Positions 22,617-35,164 of a DNA stretch of 64,000 nucleotides are shown here, one piece after another. Origin of the DNA: Pyxicephalus adspersus (lineage: Eukaryota > Chordata > Amphibia > Anura > Pyxicephalidae). A model generated the notes under the pieces. The model did not search any database. It saw nothing but the letters and a program-made list of their open reading frames with translations, and had not been told where the DNA came from. How positions within the stretch are numbered: the stretch's first letter is position 1; each line of letters begins with the position of its first letter. The position numbers were made by a program, and so were the translations under genes. The stretch lies in NCBI RefSeq assembly GCF_032062135.1, contig NC_092859.1:68281346-68345345 (forward strand), in the 5' to 3' direction.

Positions 22617-25600
22617 TCTCTATATAAAAGGGTGCGTTGGTGAAGCCGAAGGCTGGTGTCTGTTATGTCACAGATAAAATTTGTGACATTTTATGTAAAT
22701 ATTTATGAGTTAAATTTGAACTGTACAAAGATAGATGACACAAAGACTTGCAAGTAAAATTAAAGATTATACTATTTAATAATTAAGACAGATAGATAAA
22801 ACAATGTAATAACAAAGAGTTAGATATAACCAAAATACTTTGCTGCCGAAGTGAGTTACATTCAGCCAAGGAATCTCCCTGTAACTTCCCTTTATCACAC
22901 AAATTAATATTTATAGATTCATTTCTAAAAGGCTGGAAATTGTTTTCTTCACAAACAGATATACATTGCATAATGAGCATTTTGAATAAAACATGAATTT
23001 ACTTGAATATGCAATGTACATGCATAGATATTCTGACACATACACATACTAAACTGTAGTGAAAAAGAATAAAGTAATACCAGTAAAAGTAAAAAAAAAC
23101 ATATTTAAAGTATGTGTTTATTGCAGCACTAAAATAGGATTTTTACAATGAATACTTTTAAAGTCTGTTCTCTGAAAAAATAAATAGTTATGAGATCTAT
23201 GTTAGAAGTAAGAACTAATGGACTCCTGGGCCACATAGAGGTCCAAGATAATTGAATTATCTTTTCAGCCTCTAGAACTAATATGCTGTGGGGGGTCCCC
23301 CCAGTAGTCCTTTCAATCTGGCAGATATCTAAACTTGAAATTAACAGTATAGAAAAAAAAACACAACTAAGAACTGTAAAGGTCTATACCAAGTCATTTT
23401 ATCAGCAAGTATTTATTAGTTCCAGTGATATGAGTGTTGCTCTCAGCAGTATTCTCCATTGAGGGCAACTTGATGTTCAAAGGAATTGGGTTCAATAACG
23501 CTGAACACCATTTAACCCAAAACAGAATTAGCACTGCACCTTGGAAACCTGAGTATGTGGGAAACAGGACATTGCCAAAAAGGGCAATATTTAGGTGTAT
23601 AAAATATTAGTATATAGAATAAATCTAAAATAAAAGGCATTTGAACAGCAACAACCAACAGCACAAAATTTAAGTAGATCTGAGCTCAAGTAACATATTC
23701 ATAGTAGTCAAAGTAATTGTTTTCCAGTAGAAGTTAGCAAATGAAATGAATTAGTATTTGCCATAAGCAACATAGACACTTTTCCCTGTAGGCATTTTTT
23801 ATACATGAGGTGTATAAGACCCAAAAATAGCCTATCGACAATGTGCTATGTCACATTTGTTATGTAATTTAAAATGTGAAATGAGTTGGAACAAAACAAA
23901 GTATAAGTTGCCTAATGCACTAAAAAGACATGTTCAAATTAAAAGTAACTGTTGACTCTTTTAGAGATATTATTAAACCATTGTAATAAGCATCAATTAA
24001 TAATCATCTTTAATTATTAATTTTCAACCACTGTTACAGGCACAATCTGCAGTGGGATTTAAAAATTCACAACTCTCCAGCAAGAGCTTGCATGTTTTTT
24101 AACGTTAAGTGCTTAGCTGGTCTTTTTTTTTTTCAGTTCACACTACACAGGATGAATTTCTGCAACAATTACAAACAAGGCCCATTGTAATGAAATGACT
24201 GATACTTGCAAATTTGTGCAAATGTTGGTAATTACAATGATTCACAAATCTTCTTCTTAAAAACATGCTAAAATGCTGAAATGTTAAATTGATATTTCAC
24301 CCTTGATGTATACTGGAAATCTCAGACTCTAAGCTGTTTTGTAAATAGCCTTTGTCAGGTACACAAAGATTTTTCTCACCCTATCCTAAACAGCAATCTT
24401 TTTATTTTTTTATTTTTTTAAATCAAATACATATAGAATAATTTATGCAAACTAATGTATCAATATTAGCAAAATAAAAGAAAAAGAATAATCCCCACAG
24501 GGTAGACTCATGAGAAGTTTAGCGAACCCTGGGTTGTTTTGCCATTAAGGGCTGAATTTCGGCACACCATGGACTAGTTTGGCAAGGGGCCAGTGAAATG
24601 AAAAGTTTTAAATCCGATCTGTAAAAGTGTAATTTGCTTGGGTTTTCATTACTGTTGTCCCTTCACAGTTTGTCCATTTTTGTTTGAATTTTGAATTAAA
24701 GAAGAGCAGGGTGACAGTTTACTCTTAAAATATTTTTTTAGGTATACTGATTGGGTCATTTGTCTCTTGTCTTTCCTAATCCTAACCTGAAAGTTCCTTG
24801 TGTGGATTCTAATTTGTATATTTGATGCTGAGAGTAGCTAATCAATTGAAGTAGATAACTGGGAAGAACAAGACAGTTGGCCTAGGGGTCTATGGCAAAG
24901 GACAGTATTTTGAAGGAATGTTCCTACTTGGGCACGTCTGGTATACATTGAAATTAACATGTAAGCATTTAGGAAGGAGTTCTGTGGATGGGGTTTGTTG
25001 ACTTGACAAAGACTGTTGTTTCCCTTAAACACAGTGTTGATCTGCATGGAATAATAGTAAATCACACTGTATCTGTCATTCATAGTAATCATAGTAAATA
25101 TATTCAGAAGAACAGAACTTTACAAATTTGTCTTTTTGAGGGGTAATGTAGGATAGTATGTGGATGCTTTGAGTTGCCCTTAGGGGGTCAAGAATTATAA
25201 AACTGGCGATGACCATGTCCTTTTTCATTTTTGATTCGGAGAAGCCACATCCATTATATCCACATGGTGCAATATGTCACTTGTAAAAATAAAGCTGCAG
25301 TCTCTGCATTCCTTGAGGAATAATATTATGAGCTATGTTACCAAAAATGAATTTGTTCTTTTGGAGGATGTCTGTAATTTGACTTCAGAAAGTTTTAAAT
25401 CAATAACACAAATGAAAAAACTACATTCCTTGGAAGATCTTACACATCCTAACATGACATTAAATAAAAGACTTTCAGATTGACATATTTCAAGAAAAAG
25501 TCATAGCAATTTTTGGCCATTTTAAAATAATTGCAGTGGCTATATTTGCATGGAAAGGCAGTTAGAAAGGACCTGTGTAGTAATTACGACTGCATGCTAT

Positions 25601-26784
25601 GGGACAGATTTGCACTTTGAGAAGCCATTAACTTTTCTAACATTTTATGTAAACTAAATATGAATATTTAAACTAGGTAAGTAAATGTGAATGTTTTGAA
25701 CGTGCATTTATCAACTCTCCAGGCTTTGGACACCAACTGTACCTGTAAAGCAATCAGGTTACCTTTGCTGAGGAAAAGATTATCCAGATTCACTAGTTGT
25801 CAAAACTCTAGAAGGTTGTTTTTTTTATATTGAATATTTTCAGAATCTAAACCAATAAAGCACTGGGAGGGCTGGTACTGTAGCTGTAGCCAAGTTCATT
25901 GTTTGCCATGTAGACACGTAGACATGTAGACATGGAAAAAGTAAACGAAAGGCTGATCAACTTGTTCAGGGCACAAATATGTATCTACCTCACTACAACA
26001 ATGGCATGCAGAAGTAAAGGCTTAAAATAGTAAGTAAAGTATTCGTCATTAAACATATAGTTTGCTTGGGAAAACTGACAGCTTTAGATAGCTAACAATT
26101 TCAGCTGTCGTGGAAACTGACACTGTTGTACTTCCTGTGCTATAAATGGATATTGAGACTGTAATTATTTGATATATTCCATGAACAAAGACAACAGAAT
26201 GAGTCAAGTTTTTGCAAAAGTTGCAAAAAAAAAGTGAAAAGACCATTGTTTAATGTTAGAGTTAGTGTTGAAATACCACAATCGGTCTGATTTATTAAAT
26301 CTGTCCAAGACTGTGGAAGATAGACTATCATAAGAGAAATCTACATTTTTTGAGCCATTGGCTCTCTGGAATTGGGTCAGTGTATAGGTGTTACTTAGGT
26401 TTTCTCATTTACATATGGTAAGAGGTTTCAGAGATTTGGACTGATATGGAGAAAAAAAAAGTCCAAAGGCTTTGTAAAGCTTTGGTAGCAAACACTTTCA
26501 TGACTAGGTCCTTTTTTCCCTGTTTGACAGTCCTTATCATTAACCACATACGCCATTATTTTTGTGAAAAGACTGATACTCAATGATCTCCTCTTTGTTC
26601 CCTGTTTTGGAAGTCTTGTGTTTTCTGAAAAGACTGACTGCTAACAGTATACTAAAAGGTACCCATTTAGTTACACCCTATTAATCAGGATCTGGCTTGA
26701 GTTTAGTTTGGTTTGCAGAAGGAAATTATATCTTTGTTTTATGCTTAATCTTTATTGTACAACACTGTGGATGAGTATTATTAG
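22617..26784. other. Unassigned AT-rich DNA
   Basis: No gene or full repeat supported. Minus-strand frames at 22783-22980, 24838-25092 and 26049-26331 and the plus-strand frame at 25274-25483 (69 residues) are unrecognised. The text TCTGATTTATTAAATCTGTCC at 26286 resembles an end of the fold-back MITE family of 15470-15677. A short repeated word (ACATGTAGACA, 25908-25935) is present. The last few hundred bases may be 5' CR1 sequence. Confidence 0.5.
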
Positions 26785-27115
26785 CTCACTCTTGGCTGGT
26801 GAAACAAGTGGCTTTAAATCAAGTGGAGTTGTGTCTGTTTGACTGTTGGGTTGTGTCTGTTTGACAGTCAGTTTTGGTTATTAATAGCTTTTTTTCCCTC
26901 TTTCCTTGCTGACCCCTAAGGGGTAAGTAGTCAAGGTTTCACAGATGATTTAAGTTCTGGGCAGACTCACCTTGAACTTTCTCACTCTTGGCTAGGAAAA
27001 AAGTGTCTTGGAATCAAGTGGAGTTAAAAAACAAAAGATTTTGAATCCTTTTAGTAACTACAAAACTGTAAGTAAACTTTTATAACTCCTGAAAACAAAC
27101 ATTTTACCTGGAAAA

Positions 27116-27990
27116 ATGAATGGTAGCAAGGTGGAAGGTTTTGTTCAGTGCACTGTCTGCCATATGTATGCACAAATGGAGCAACAGCTCCTAGGTGATT
27201 ACCACTGTGACAGATGTGAGCAAGTCGCCCTTCTGGTACCTCGCATTGGAGGACTGGAGAGGGGCATTGCAACTCTGAAACCACTATATCACCTAGAGAA
27301 GGGTCTCCTGCTCCCTGAGCAGGTAGGTAATGGCTTATATGTGGAGGGTGGAGAGGTTAATTAGTATGAACATGTAAAGTGTTGGGTTACTGTAGTTAGA
27401 GGGAGTGTTAATGGCACCAAGAAAAGGAAGGCCAGGTCTGTGTTTGAGCACCCCAACAAATTTGCAAAGTTTTGTGAAGATGTGCAGGTGGGAGACCCAG
27501 TGCTGGCAACTCTAGATGTTATTGCTACCCCTAAGAGCCGGGAGAGCAGCAGATTTAGTAGGGGTGGGAAGACAAGTGGACTATTGGTCCCCATATAGGA
27601 ATCTATGATCAGGGGAACTGATAGTGTGTTGCCTGCATCCCTTCAACCAAATAGTTTGCTGTCTCCCTGGTGCCAGGGTTCGGCATGTGGTGGACCGAGT
27701 GGACAAATTACTGAGAGGGGCTGGTTATATTTTCTGGAATATTGCCTGTGCCATGCGCAACGCAGGAAAGGCAGATGGAGCTTAGACAGCTAAATACATG
27801 GCTTGAGTCCTGGTGTAATGGGCAAGGGATTGGGTTCTTAGAGCACTGGGCTGACTTTTAATTGGGGTACAACCTGTATGCCAGAGATGGTTTGCATCTA
27901 AATGGAGGGCAGTCTGCTATGCTAGGGGAATGATTTAGGGGAATTGTGGAGGGATATTTAAACTAGAACATAGGGGGGTGGGGCAGTTAA
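27116..27990 (+). pseudogene. CR1 ORF1 relic (cysteine-pair and esterase-like domain)
   Basis: The frame opens MNGSKVEGFVQCTVCHMYA at 27116 and continues to CDRCEQ (about 27206), giving two CxxC pairs of a zinc-knuckle type known at the start of CR1 ORF1. Later, broken frames contain the RGTDS block (27612) and PWCQGSACG (antiphase of the PGARVRHVVDR block in copy B at 44921-44952). The LVHLGTNDN block is deleted here, and ILPVPCATQERQ follows at about 27745. CR1 ORF1 proteins bind RNA and have a GDSL-like esterase domain. Frames are disrupted by stops and indels. Confidence 0.75.
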
Positions 27991-28069
27991 ATAGGGTGGC
28001 AGGAAGGTCAGACAGGGGCCAGCCACTAGTGGGGGATGGATTGGGGATAGTTAGGGGGAGGGTTATGGG

Positions 28070-31000
28070 TAAATATAAGGAGCTTCCCATGTTACGCACA
28101 AACATTGGATTGTGCAGTACTAGTTGTACTGAAAAACAAAAGGATTTGGCAAACAGTGATGGTAAAAAGCAGCAATGGTTTATAGAGCCTGTTCACCAAT
28201 GTTAGAAGTCTGGCAAACAAGATAGGAGAGTTGGAAGCTTTAATAAATGAAGAGCATTATGACTTGAGTTGGTGATGCTGAATCCTGGTTTTGTTCTTCA
28301 CATGACTGGGCTGTCAACATTCCTGGGTATACTCTCTTTCCTAAAGAGTCCAACGAAAGGGAGATGGTGTCTGTCTGTATGTGAGAAGTGATCTGAAAGT
28401 GAATGTCAAGGAGGAAATTATTGATGGAGCAAGCAATTAGTTGAATATAGGGATGAATAACACACAATTAATTATTGTAGTCCGCTTTAGGCCCCCTAGC
28501 ACTACGGAAGAAATAGAGAATCAACTACTAGCACAGACAGAAAAAGCAGCAAAACTGGAAAGATTTTAATCATGGGAGATTTCAACTACCCAGACATTGA
28601 CTGGAGTAATGGCACTACAGGAACAGCAAAAGGGAGGAAATTTATGAATTTAATACAAGATAATTTTATGGTACAGTTTATAGAAGCCCCAACTAGAAAT
28701 GATAATCTGCCGGACCTCGTTCTTTCTAACAATGAAGAGATTATAACCAATGTGCATATAAAAGAGAATCTGGGTAGCAGTAATCATAATGATTTTATTT
28801 AATGTAAGCTGTAAACAGGAAGCTGAAACAGGAAAGATAAAAACATTTCATTTTAAGAGAGCACATTTTAAATTTTTAAAGGCGGCTCTCTGTGACTTGG
28901 ACTGGGAGACAATATTGTCCTTATAGAACACAGAACAGAATCGGGAATGTTTCAAATCTGTTCTATACAAACCCACTGAAAAATATATTCCAATGGGTAA
29001 TAAGATTAAGAGGTTACAATTCAAACCTTTGTGGCTCACAGCTGATGTTAAAAAAGCCATAAAGAACAAGAAAAGGACATTTCAAAAATATAAAACTGAA
29101 GGATCACCCTAACTATAAAGAATAAAACAAGAGATTTAAAAAGAAGACACAATGTGCAAAACTTTAAAATTGCAAAGGAAAGTAAGGCAAACCCCAATTT
29201 TTTTTAAATATATTAAGAGAAAAAAGATCAGATCTGAGCATGTAGGCTCCTAAAAGGATGTCTCTGCCATTCCAAGGTCAATTGGGAAATAGCCCACTAG
29301 ATTATCCATTGCGGATTTATATCTGTTCCTGCAATTAAGGGATGCTGATTTACCCAGCAATTATTCCTATGTAGATAAATATGCAACATTCCTAGATATG
29401 CCCTACCAGGAAACCCTGGAATATTTGGAAACTAGCTGGTCAGTGGTTCGTAAGTTGATCATTAGTGAAATCCGGAGGGCGATGCATTGTATAATATTGA
29501 ATAGGGCACAGTATGCATTTGATCTCAAGATCAATCTACTACAGTTTCCAAATTTTTATTGGCATGCTCTAAATGCGGTTTATCTCTAGTTTCCCTGGAA
29601 CATGCTTTGTGGTCATGTCCAAAAATCCAGTATTTTTGGCTCCAAGTTTTTTCCTATGCAAATCATTTAACAGGCCAAAGACAAACCCTTCTACCTCAAG
29701 TGGCTCTTTTCCATGTATTTAGCACCACAAGATCTCCATCTAAACTTGAAAATATATGTTTTCTCGCGGCAAAAAAAATGTATTATGAAACAATGGCTGG
29801 GCCTCATAGCTCCGTCAAGGTTACAACTAACTCAATTATTGCATTCTCTTATGACAATAGATAAAATACAGGCTACTGAGCACCTTGACACAGATCCTCA
29901 AAGATTTTTTGATATCTGGATGCCTTTTTTGAAAGACACATTCTCTTCTCCTCATTTAGATGATCTTATTAATCTTTTCCATCATTCTACATGGTACAAT
30001 TATAAAACTTTAAATAATACCTAACGTTTCCAAAGTTTTTTTTTTTTTTTTTTTTTATAGCTATATCATGATTTTAGTTCTTTTTAATGAGGCAGACATT
30101 GCATTTGTTTTGTTTTGTTTAAGATTAGTTGTCCTTGTTCTACCGACTAAGCAGTGGTCCCTTTCCCCCATCCCTGGGTTAAAAAAAAAATGTTAATGAG
30201 GAAACACATTCATATACTTGTTAATATGATGGATTTTCCTATTTATCTAGTAGAACTAATACCTATTTTTTATGTTATCTGAATTTCCTGTACTTCTGTA
30301 ATTAAGATCTTATTAAGATCTAAGTTTTTGTATTCTATGGGATTTGATGTTTTCTTTCTATCAATAAAAATTATTATTAAAAAAAAAGGATCTCTCTGGG
30401 TTAGTAACTGGGGATAGGGGAAAGAAAAGGCAGATTTACTAAACACTTTTTTAGCTCTGGGTACACAAAGGAAAATGTCAGATCTCAAGTCCAACTTCAA
30501 AATAGTAATGTCACTGTCTTAAATGGTTCACAATGGCTCAAAATTCATATGATTGAGAAACAATTGGGCAAAATTAAGGTTGACAAAGCACAAGGACTTG
30601 ATGGATTACATCCACCTGTCCTTTAAAAAGCTGAGCCCAGTTATTTCAAAGCCATTATTTCTATTTTTTGGAGACTCTTTAATCACTGGCATGGTACCAA
30701 TAAATTGGCATAAACCTAATGTGGTTCCCGACAGTTTAACGTCCATAGTTGGAAAGGTTGGAAAGAGTTTGATAAAGAAGGAAGTTTCTGCTAGAAAAAA
30801 ATATTATAAGTGATAGTCAGCATGGCTTCAAGAAAGACCAAAGTTGTCAAACAAATTTACTCTCTTTTTTTGAGGAAGTAAGTAGACAGGTAGGCAATGG
30901 AATAGCAGTTGATATAGTGTACTTGGACTTTGCTAAAGCATTTGAAAATACTTTTTATATCAAAAGAGGAATATACTGCAGAGATGGAGACATAATCCTG

Positions 31001-31275
31001 TCCCTGTACAAAGCATTGGTCAGACCACATCTGGAATATGCATTCCAGTTTTGGGCACCAGTTCACAAAAAGGGCATTGCGGAATTGGAGAGAGTGCAGA
31101 GAAGGGCAACTAAATTAATAAAAGGAATGGAGGAGCTCAGCTATGAGGAGAGATTAGGTGAACTGAATCTATTCTCCCTTGAGAAGAGACATTTAAGGGG
31201 GGATATGTTCACCCTGTATAAATATTTAAATGGTCTATATAGAGAACTCCTTTCCCAATTTTTTCCCGTTAAAGC
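28070..31275 (+). pseudogene. CR1 ORF2 relic (endonuclease / reverse transcriptase)
   Basis: Endonuclease blocks are in order: FTNVRSLANKIGEL (about 28192), NIPGYTLF after WAVN (about 28310), VCLYVRSDLKVNVK (about 28370), MGDFNYPDIDW (28572-28604) and LPDLVLSNNEE (about 28708). The final SDH site reads SSNHND (near 28778), so the catalytic aspartate is changed to asparagine. After the L1 insertion come VDKAQGLDGLH (about 30580; PGPDG degraded) and VDIVYLDFAKAFE (about 30909), where the frame jumps over the missing palm region. It lands on [21 protein letters not shown] (about 30983-31042) and FSLEKRHLRGDM. CR1 ORF2 nicks and reverse-transcribes at the target. This copy is dead. Confidence 0.85.
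29267..30384 (+). mobile_element. L1-type LINE tail nested in CR1 (L1 copy C)
   Basis: A 14-base duplication, AAAGGATGTCTCTG at 29253-29266 and AAAGGATCTCTCTG at 30385-30398, flanks the insert with one mismatch. CR1 copy B is uninterrupted at the matching point (46678-46695). The insert encodes the C-terminus of L1 ORF2. ISEIRRAMHCIILNRAQ (about 29461) is followed by CSKCG...LEHALWSCPKIQYFW (29565-29640), the L1 cysteine motif with CSKC in place of CWRC. AAKKMYYE/KKCIMKQWLGL follows at 29770-29810. It ends with AATAAAAATTATTATTA and an A-run. A T20 run lies at about 30038-30057. Two stops in the ORF show decay. Confidence 0.9.
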
Positions 31276-31299
31276 AATATGGATAGAGGAGTATTTTTT

Positions 31300-31660
31300 T
31301 TACCTGGTCAGAAACGTAAGTGGAACAAGAACTGTGGAGGGATTTAAAGAACTACAAAGAGATGCGACAGAGGAGAAGTGGTGGGAAGGATGGATAAGTC
31401 TGGCTGCAGCATTCATACTAGATTTTAAAGAAGAGAGTCGGGTTAGTGAAATACCAGAGAGGAGGATGTTACAGTAGTCCAGACAAGAGATAAGAGCGTG
31501 TACAAGGAGTTTAGTGGTCTCTGGGGACAGATAGGGGCAGATTTATGAGATGTTGCGTAGGTGAAAGTGACAGCACTTGGAAGTGTTCTGAATATGGGGG
31601 GTAAATGAGAAGGCAGAGTCAAGGGTGATCCCAAGACAATGAGCCGGAGGGGAGGGAGGA
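31300..31660 (+). mobile_element. Unclassified frog-type interspersed repeat
   Basis: The text GTGGAGGGATTTAAAGAACT, GGCTGCAGCATTCATACTAG, GTTACAGTAGTCCAGACAAG and AAGGGTGATCCCAAGACAAT is of a kind I know as high-copy in frog genomes. I cannot name the superfamily and no terminal repeats were found. It follows the truncated CR1 immediately, so it may have replaced its 3' end. Confidence 0.45.
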
Positions 31661-31662
31661 AA

Positions 31663-32390
31663 GACAGTTAAAAATATGTTAGGGGGAGATGGTTCCTATG
31701 TGTTTCTTTGTGTCCCTGTCCTGTACCTGCTTTACCACTCTCAATATTGGTTGATGCTGTCCCCTTTACATTTTTTGTCTGTTGTTGTTTTTATTAGTTC
31801 ATTCAAATTAAAATTTCACTTTTGGGTAAGCTGGTGGACTGAAATACTCATAGGCTTCTTAGACTTTGAGACTTGGAAATATGTCATTTTTGTGGAAGTC
31901 TCAGTGATTTAAAACTTGGCAATTTCAATAGGAGGGCAAACTCTCAACCAAATAGGCCCTCTCCCTTTTTACAGACATTGAAATGCCAACCTTTATAAAA
32001 AGGCCCAAACCAAACTGTTTTCTATTCAGATAAAATATGAAATCTCCCAAAGTATGATGGTAATGCTCAAATGCAAAACTTTTAATTGTATACATCAACA
32101 CAGTCTTTAGTGCTAAAAAATCATTCATATATAAGTCCTAATTGAAGCCTTTTAATTTTTCCTCTTTTTAATTGGTCTCTGTTTTATGATATCACTTACC
32201 CTTGTGTCTTTTACTCTTTCTCTGTCACTTTTCCTTTTGCCAACTGACCTCCTGACCTAATATTAACTGATCTGAACTCTTCTCAGCGTACAAGGACCAC
32301 TTGTCACAGAGCTTTTCTTTGCAGCTTAAAGACGTGCCTTTTAAATTGGAAAGCCAAATAGGGATTGGCTGCTATCCTTTGGGGCAGCAC
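31663..32390. other. Unassigned DNA
   Basis: No gene seen; short frames only. Confidence 0.5.
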
Positions 32391-32694
32391 AGTGGTCCTA
32401 TCCTGTTCCCAGGTTTGAATCTCGGCCAGGAGAATATCTGCATGGAGTTTGCAGGTTCTCATTGTTTGCGTGGATTTCCTCCAGATATTCCGGTTTCTCC
32501 CACATTCCAAAAAACATGCAGTTAGGTTAATTGACCTTGGACTGTGTTAATGTTGTGACTATGGTAGGGACATTAGATTGTGGGCCTCTTTGAGGGACAG
32601 CTATTGATATATCTATGTACTTTGTAAAGTACTGCGTAATATGTCAGCGCTATTTAAATACTGTTTAATATTAATAATAAAAATAATACTTTAA
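32391..32694 (+). mobile_element. tRNA-headed SINE, plus strand (copy 2)
   Basis: It begins GGGGCAGCACAGTGG, has the pol III B-box GGTTTGAATCTCGG (32412-32425), then the body CTGCATGGAGTTTGCAGG, GTGGATTTCCTCCAGATATT and AACATGCAGTTAGGTTAATT. The 3' part is GGTAGGGACATTAGATTGTGG and GCGCTATTTAAATACTG. The tail is TAATATTAATAATAA. The 3' part resembles LINE tails with short tandem endings, suggesting that a partner LINE mobilised it. The A-box region is shortened. Confidence 0.85.
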
Positions 32695-33751
32695 CCAGAA
32701 AGTCCCAGATATAGATTTGTAAATGCATCACCCTTACAGTCATCTACAGCTATCTAAAGTTACCTAAAGGGTTGAGAATAGAGAAAGGTGCTGAAACACA
32801 TATGTTTTCCAGCTCTGGCATCTTGCATTTGTTTTCACATTAGTACATAGCCTGGGCAATGAAGCACGGTGCTGCCATTATTGCTTTATTTTCATCAGGC
32901 AATCAACTAAAACTTTCCAGTTTCTTTTCCTTTCCTTTTCCTTGCACTGCCCAGTGTTTATTCAATACTGTTTAATAACTATGTGTCAGACAAGGTCTTA
33001 TGTGGCATGGGGTAGAGTGACAGAGAAAGAGTAAATGACGCAAGGGCAAAGGGTGAATAAAGAGCTATTAAGCAAAAAAAAAAGCAGAATCTAAAACAAA
33101 GTTGGCATTGTTTTTTCCTTTAGGCCATGATTCCTAAAGGTATATATAAACTTACACTTTCATTTTTAATACACAAAAGGGATCCTAGAGAAATGTCATG
33201 AACCATTCTACGTCAGCAGAGGTTATAATACCATGCACCTCTGTGGCATTGTTCTATTGCACACAGGAGTCAGACTTATTCCTGCTTGTCATTATATTTC
33301 AGACACCTACAGACTTACATCTTCTACTGTACACACTACATCTAGCAGCTTGTCCAATCAATGTGTTGAACACTGATAACTAATAACAGCTGAAGTTTAT
33401 TTCCACCTGATTAAATAACTGCAGGTTAAACAAACTTCTTCAGATTCTTCTCCCATTACACATAAAAAAAAGTTAAAAGTACCATTTAATTTATTCTATA
33501 TTCAAACTATAATGTACTAGTTAGTGTTCTCAAACCTAAATATTTTTTTTAAACTTACTAAACCTAACCTAACTAGAGATAAAAAATAAAGAGTCAGTAA
33601 CCGAAAGGCAAAAAGGCTGAAGGTAAAAGGGGGAATCCGCAGCTGAAGCGTTAAGACTGGGTGGTAATGATGTCAATAAGATTGGACAGAGATGGTAGGG
33701 AGTGTGGGTAATACATTGCTATGTAGTTTATAGTACGAATAGTTGTCTAAA
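32695..33751. other. Unassigned DNA
   Basis: No gene supported; a 61-residue frame (33198-33383) is not recognised. Confidence 0.5.
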
Positions 33752-34130
33752 GCAGAGATCCCCAACCCACGGTCCTCGGCCCACTAGTAGGCGGCTGCCG
33801 TCTGACAGGTGGCCTGATGCTCTGGCTGGTGCACCCCCCTCCAGGGTCAGGAAAATGACCCTGCTTGGGGGGTACATGGGCCAGAGCTGTGTATCACGTC
33901 TTCGGTGCGCATTGGAGGCTCAGGGCAGTGGCTGGACCCGCCCACTCTCCCATCATTGGTCTGAGCCAGGGCTGAGAGTGGATGGGTTCTGGCATCATGA
34001 CCTCATTCTGCGGGAAGTTTCTTCACCTTTGAGTGACACACGGCTCCTCGCACATGCACGGTCCGGAGTCCATGCATTTAGGGGGTGGGATTTTCTTGGA
34101 ATGGGTGCTTGTACGGAAATGTGCATAAAG
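33752..34130 (+). mobile_element. hAT-like non-autonomous element fragment
   Basis: Left end CAGAGATCCCCAACCCACGG at 33752 is of a widespread vertebrate hAT terminal type. The interior is GC-rich relative to its surroundings and includes CCTCCAGGGTCAGGAAAATG and a self-complementary GGGTCA..TGACCC pair. A 147-residue open frame crosses it but starts upstream and reads repeat DNA, so it is not a gene. The right end was not found. Confidence 0.55.
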
Positions 34131-35164
34131 AAAACAAAATATTAACTTTGTTTAAATGAGAATATTTCTAATCAATTTTAATATGGTAATACAAAAATAT
34201 TTTTTTAAAAGATCATGCAAAACATTACAAAAACAGTGAGCAAGGCTAAGGTCAAGTTAGGTAGGTATCCAGTCACAGGCAGAATATCCCTGGGCACCCA
34301 TGATGAATTAAATCTGGCAGATTCAATTGCCCCTTTAAGCAACCAATTAGAAAATACTTTGTTTACAGTCTAGTACAAGATGCATCCTAACTAGATGCTG
34401 CAATTAGAAGTTGTCATTTATGAGCAAATCTGCCAAGACCTATTCACTCAGGGTTTGGCAAATCCTGTGTAAAAGTTCTCTAATCCCATTGAAGTCTGTT
34501 GGCAAGTTTTGGCCACTTTTAAGGCAAGCTAATATCAAAAAAGCCAGGGGGTACGATGGGGGCAATATAACAATACCAAAAGAGAAAAAAGCACAATAGA
34601 GGAAGTCCACGTGTTTTCATATGTTTCAATAAAACAGGGATGGGCTACGCCCCCAGATTTTGGTGATTTTAAGCCTATGGTAAAAACATTAGTTTGACTT
34701 TGATTTGGAAATTTTGGATTCAAGGACAAACTATATTGAAGTCTAATTGAAATCTAAGGTCACTGACTTAATTGCAAAGCCTCTAAACATAGCATTGTCA
34801 CCACACAGCATCTGTAATAAAGCATAGGTGGATGGATATTTTAAAATGCTGGCTACAGCTTGCAACCAATTTAATTGTTTACTACAAGGACCTTGAACAA
34901 AGTATTGGGATCATTTTTTAGGTATAGAAGACAAAACACTTATATATAGCAATCAATGCTTAATTAGCATTATAATGCCATTCATTAGCATCCCAATGCT
35001 TGCATGTACAATAGGGTTTTGTTTTTAAGCGTTTATAAATCTTTGTAATTGTGACACTTCACAAAATCCACTGGAAAGACATCTTACTGTGTTATTCTGG
35101 AGAAGCAGGAGAAACAGTTATAGCTTGAAAGAAAACAATGTACATTCATAACATGATCAGGTTC
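34131..35164. other. Unassigned AT-rich DNA
   Basis: No gene or clear repeat boundary seen. Confidence 0.5.

Larger units (their letters stand above)
26785..31275 (+). mobile_element. CR1 LINE, long copy (CR1 copy A), interrupted by an L1 tail
   Basis: This CR1-clade non-LTR element reaches from a 5' leader through ORF1 and ORF2. The leader has two diverged copies of CTCACTCTTGGCT..CAAGTGGAGTT (26785-26830 and 26981-27025). An L1 tail occupies 29267-30384. Compared with copy B, about 480 bases of reverse transcriptase are deleted at about 30948. The copy stops near 31275, about 1000 bases before the position of the CR1 3' end in copy B, and passes into another repeat. The 5' limit is uncertain. 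Confidence 0.85.

Noticed and set aside
33702..34145. A 147-residue plus-strand frame
   Set aside because: It crosses the left boundary of a hAT-like element, reads GC-richer repeat DNA and matches no protein.
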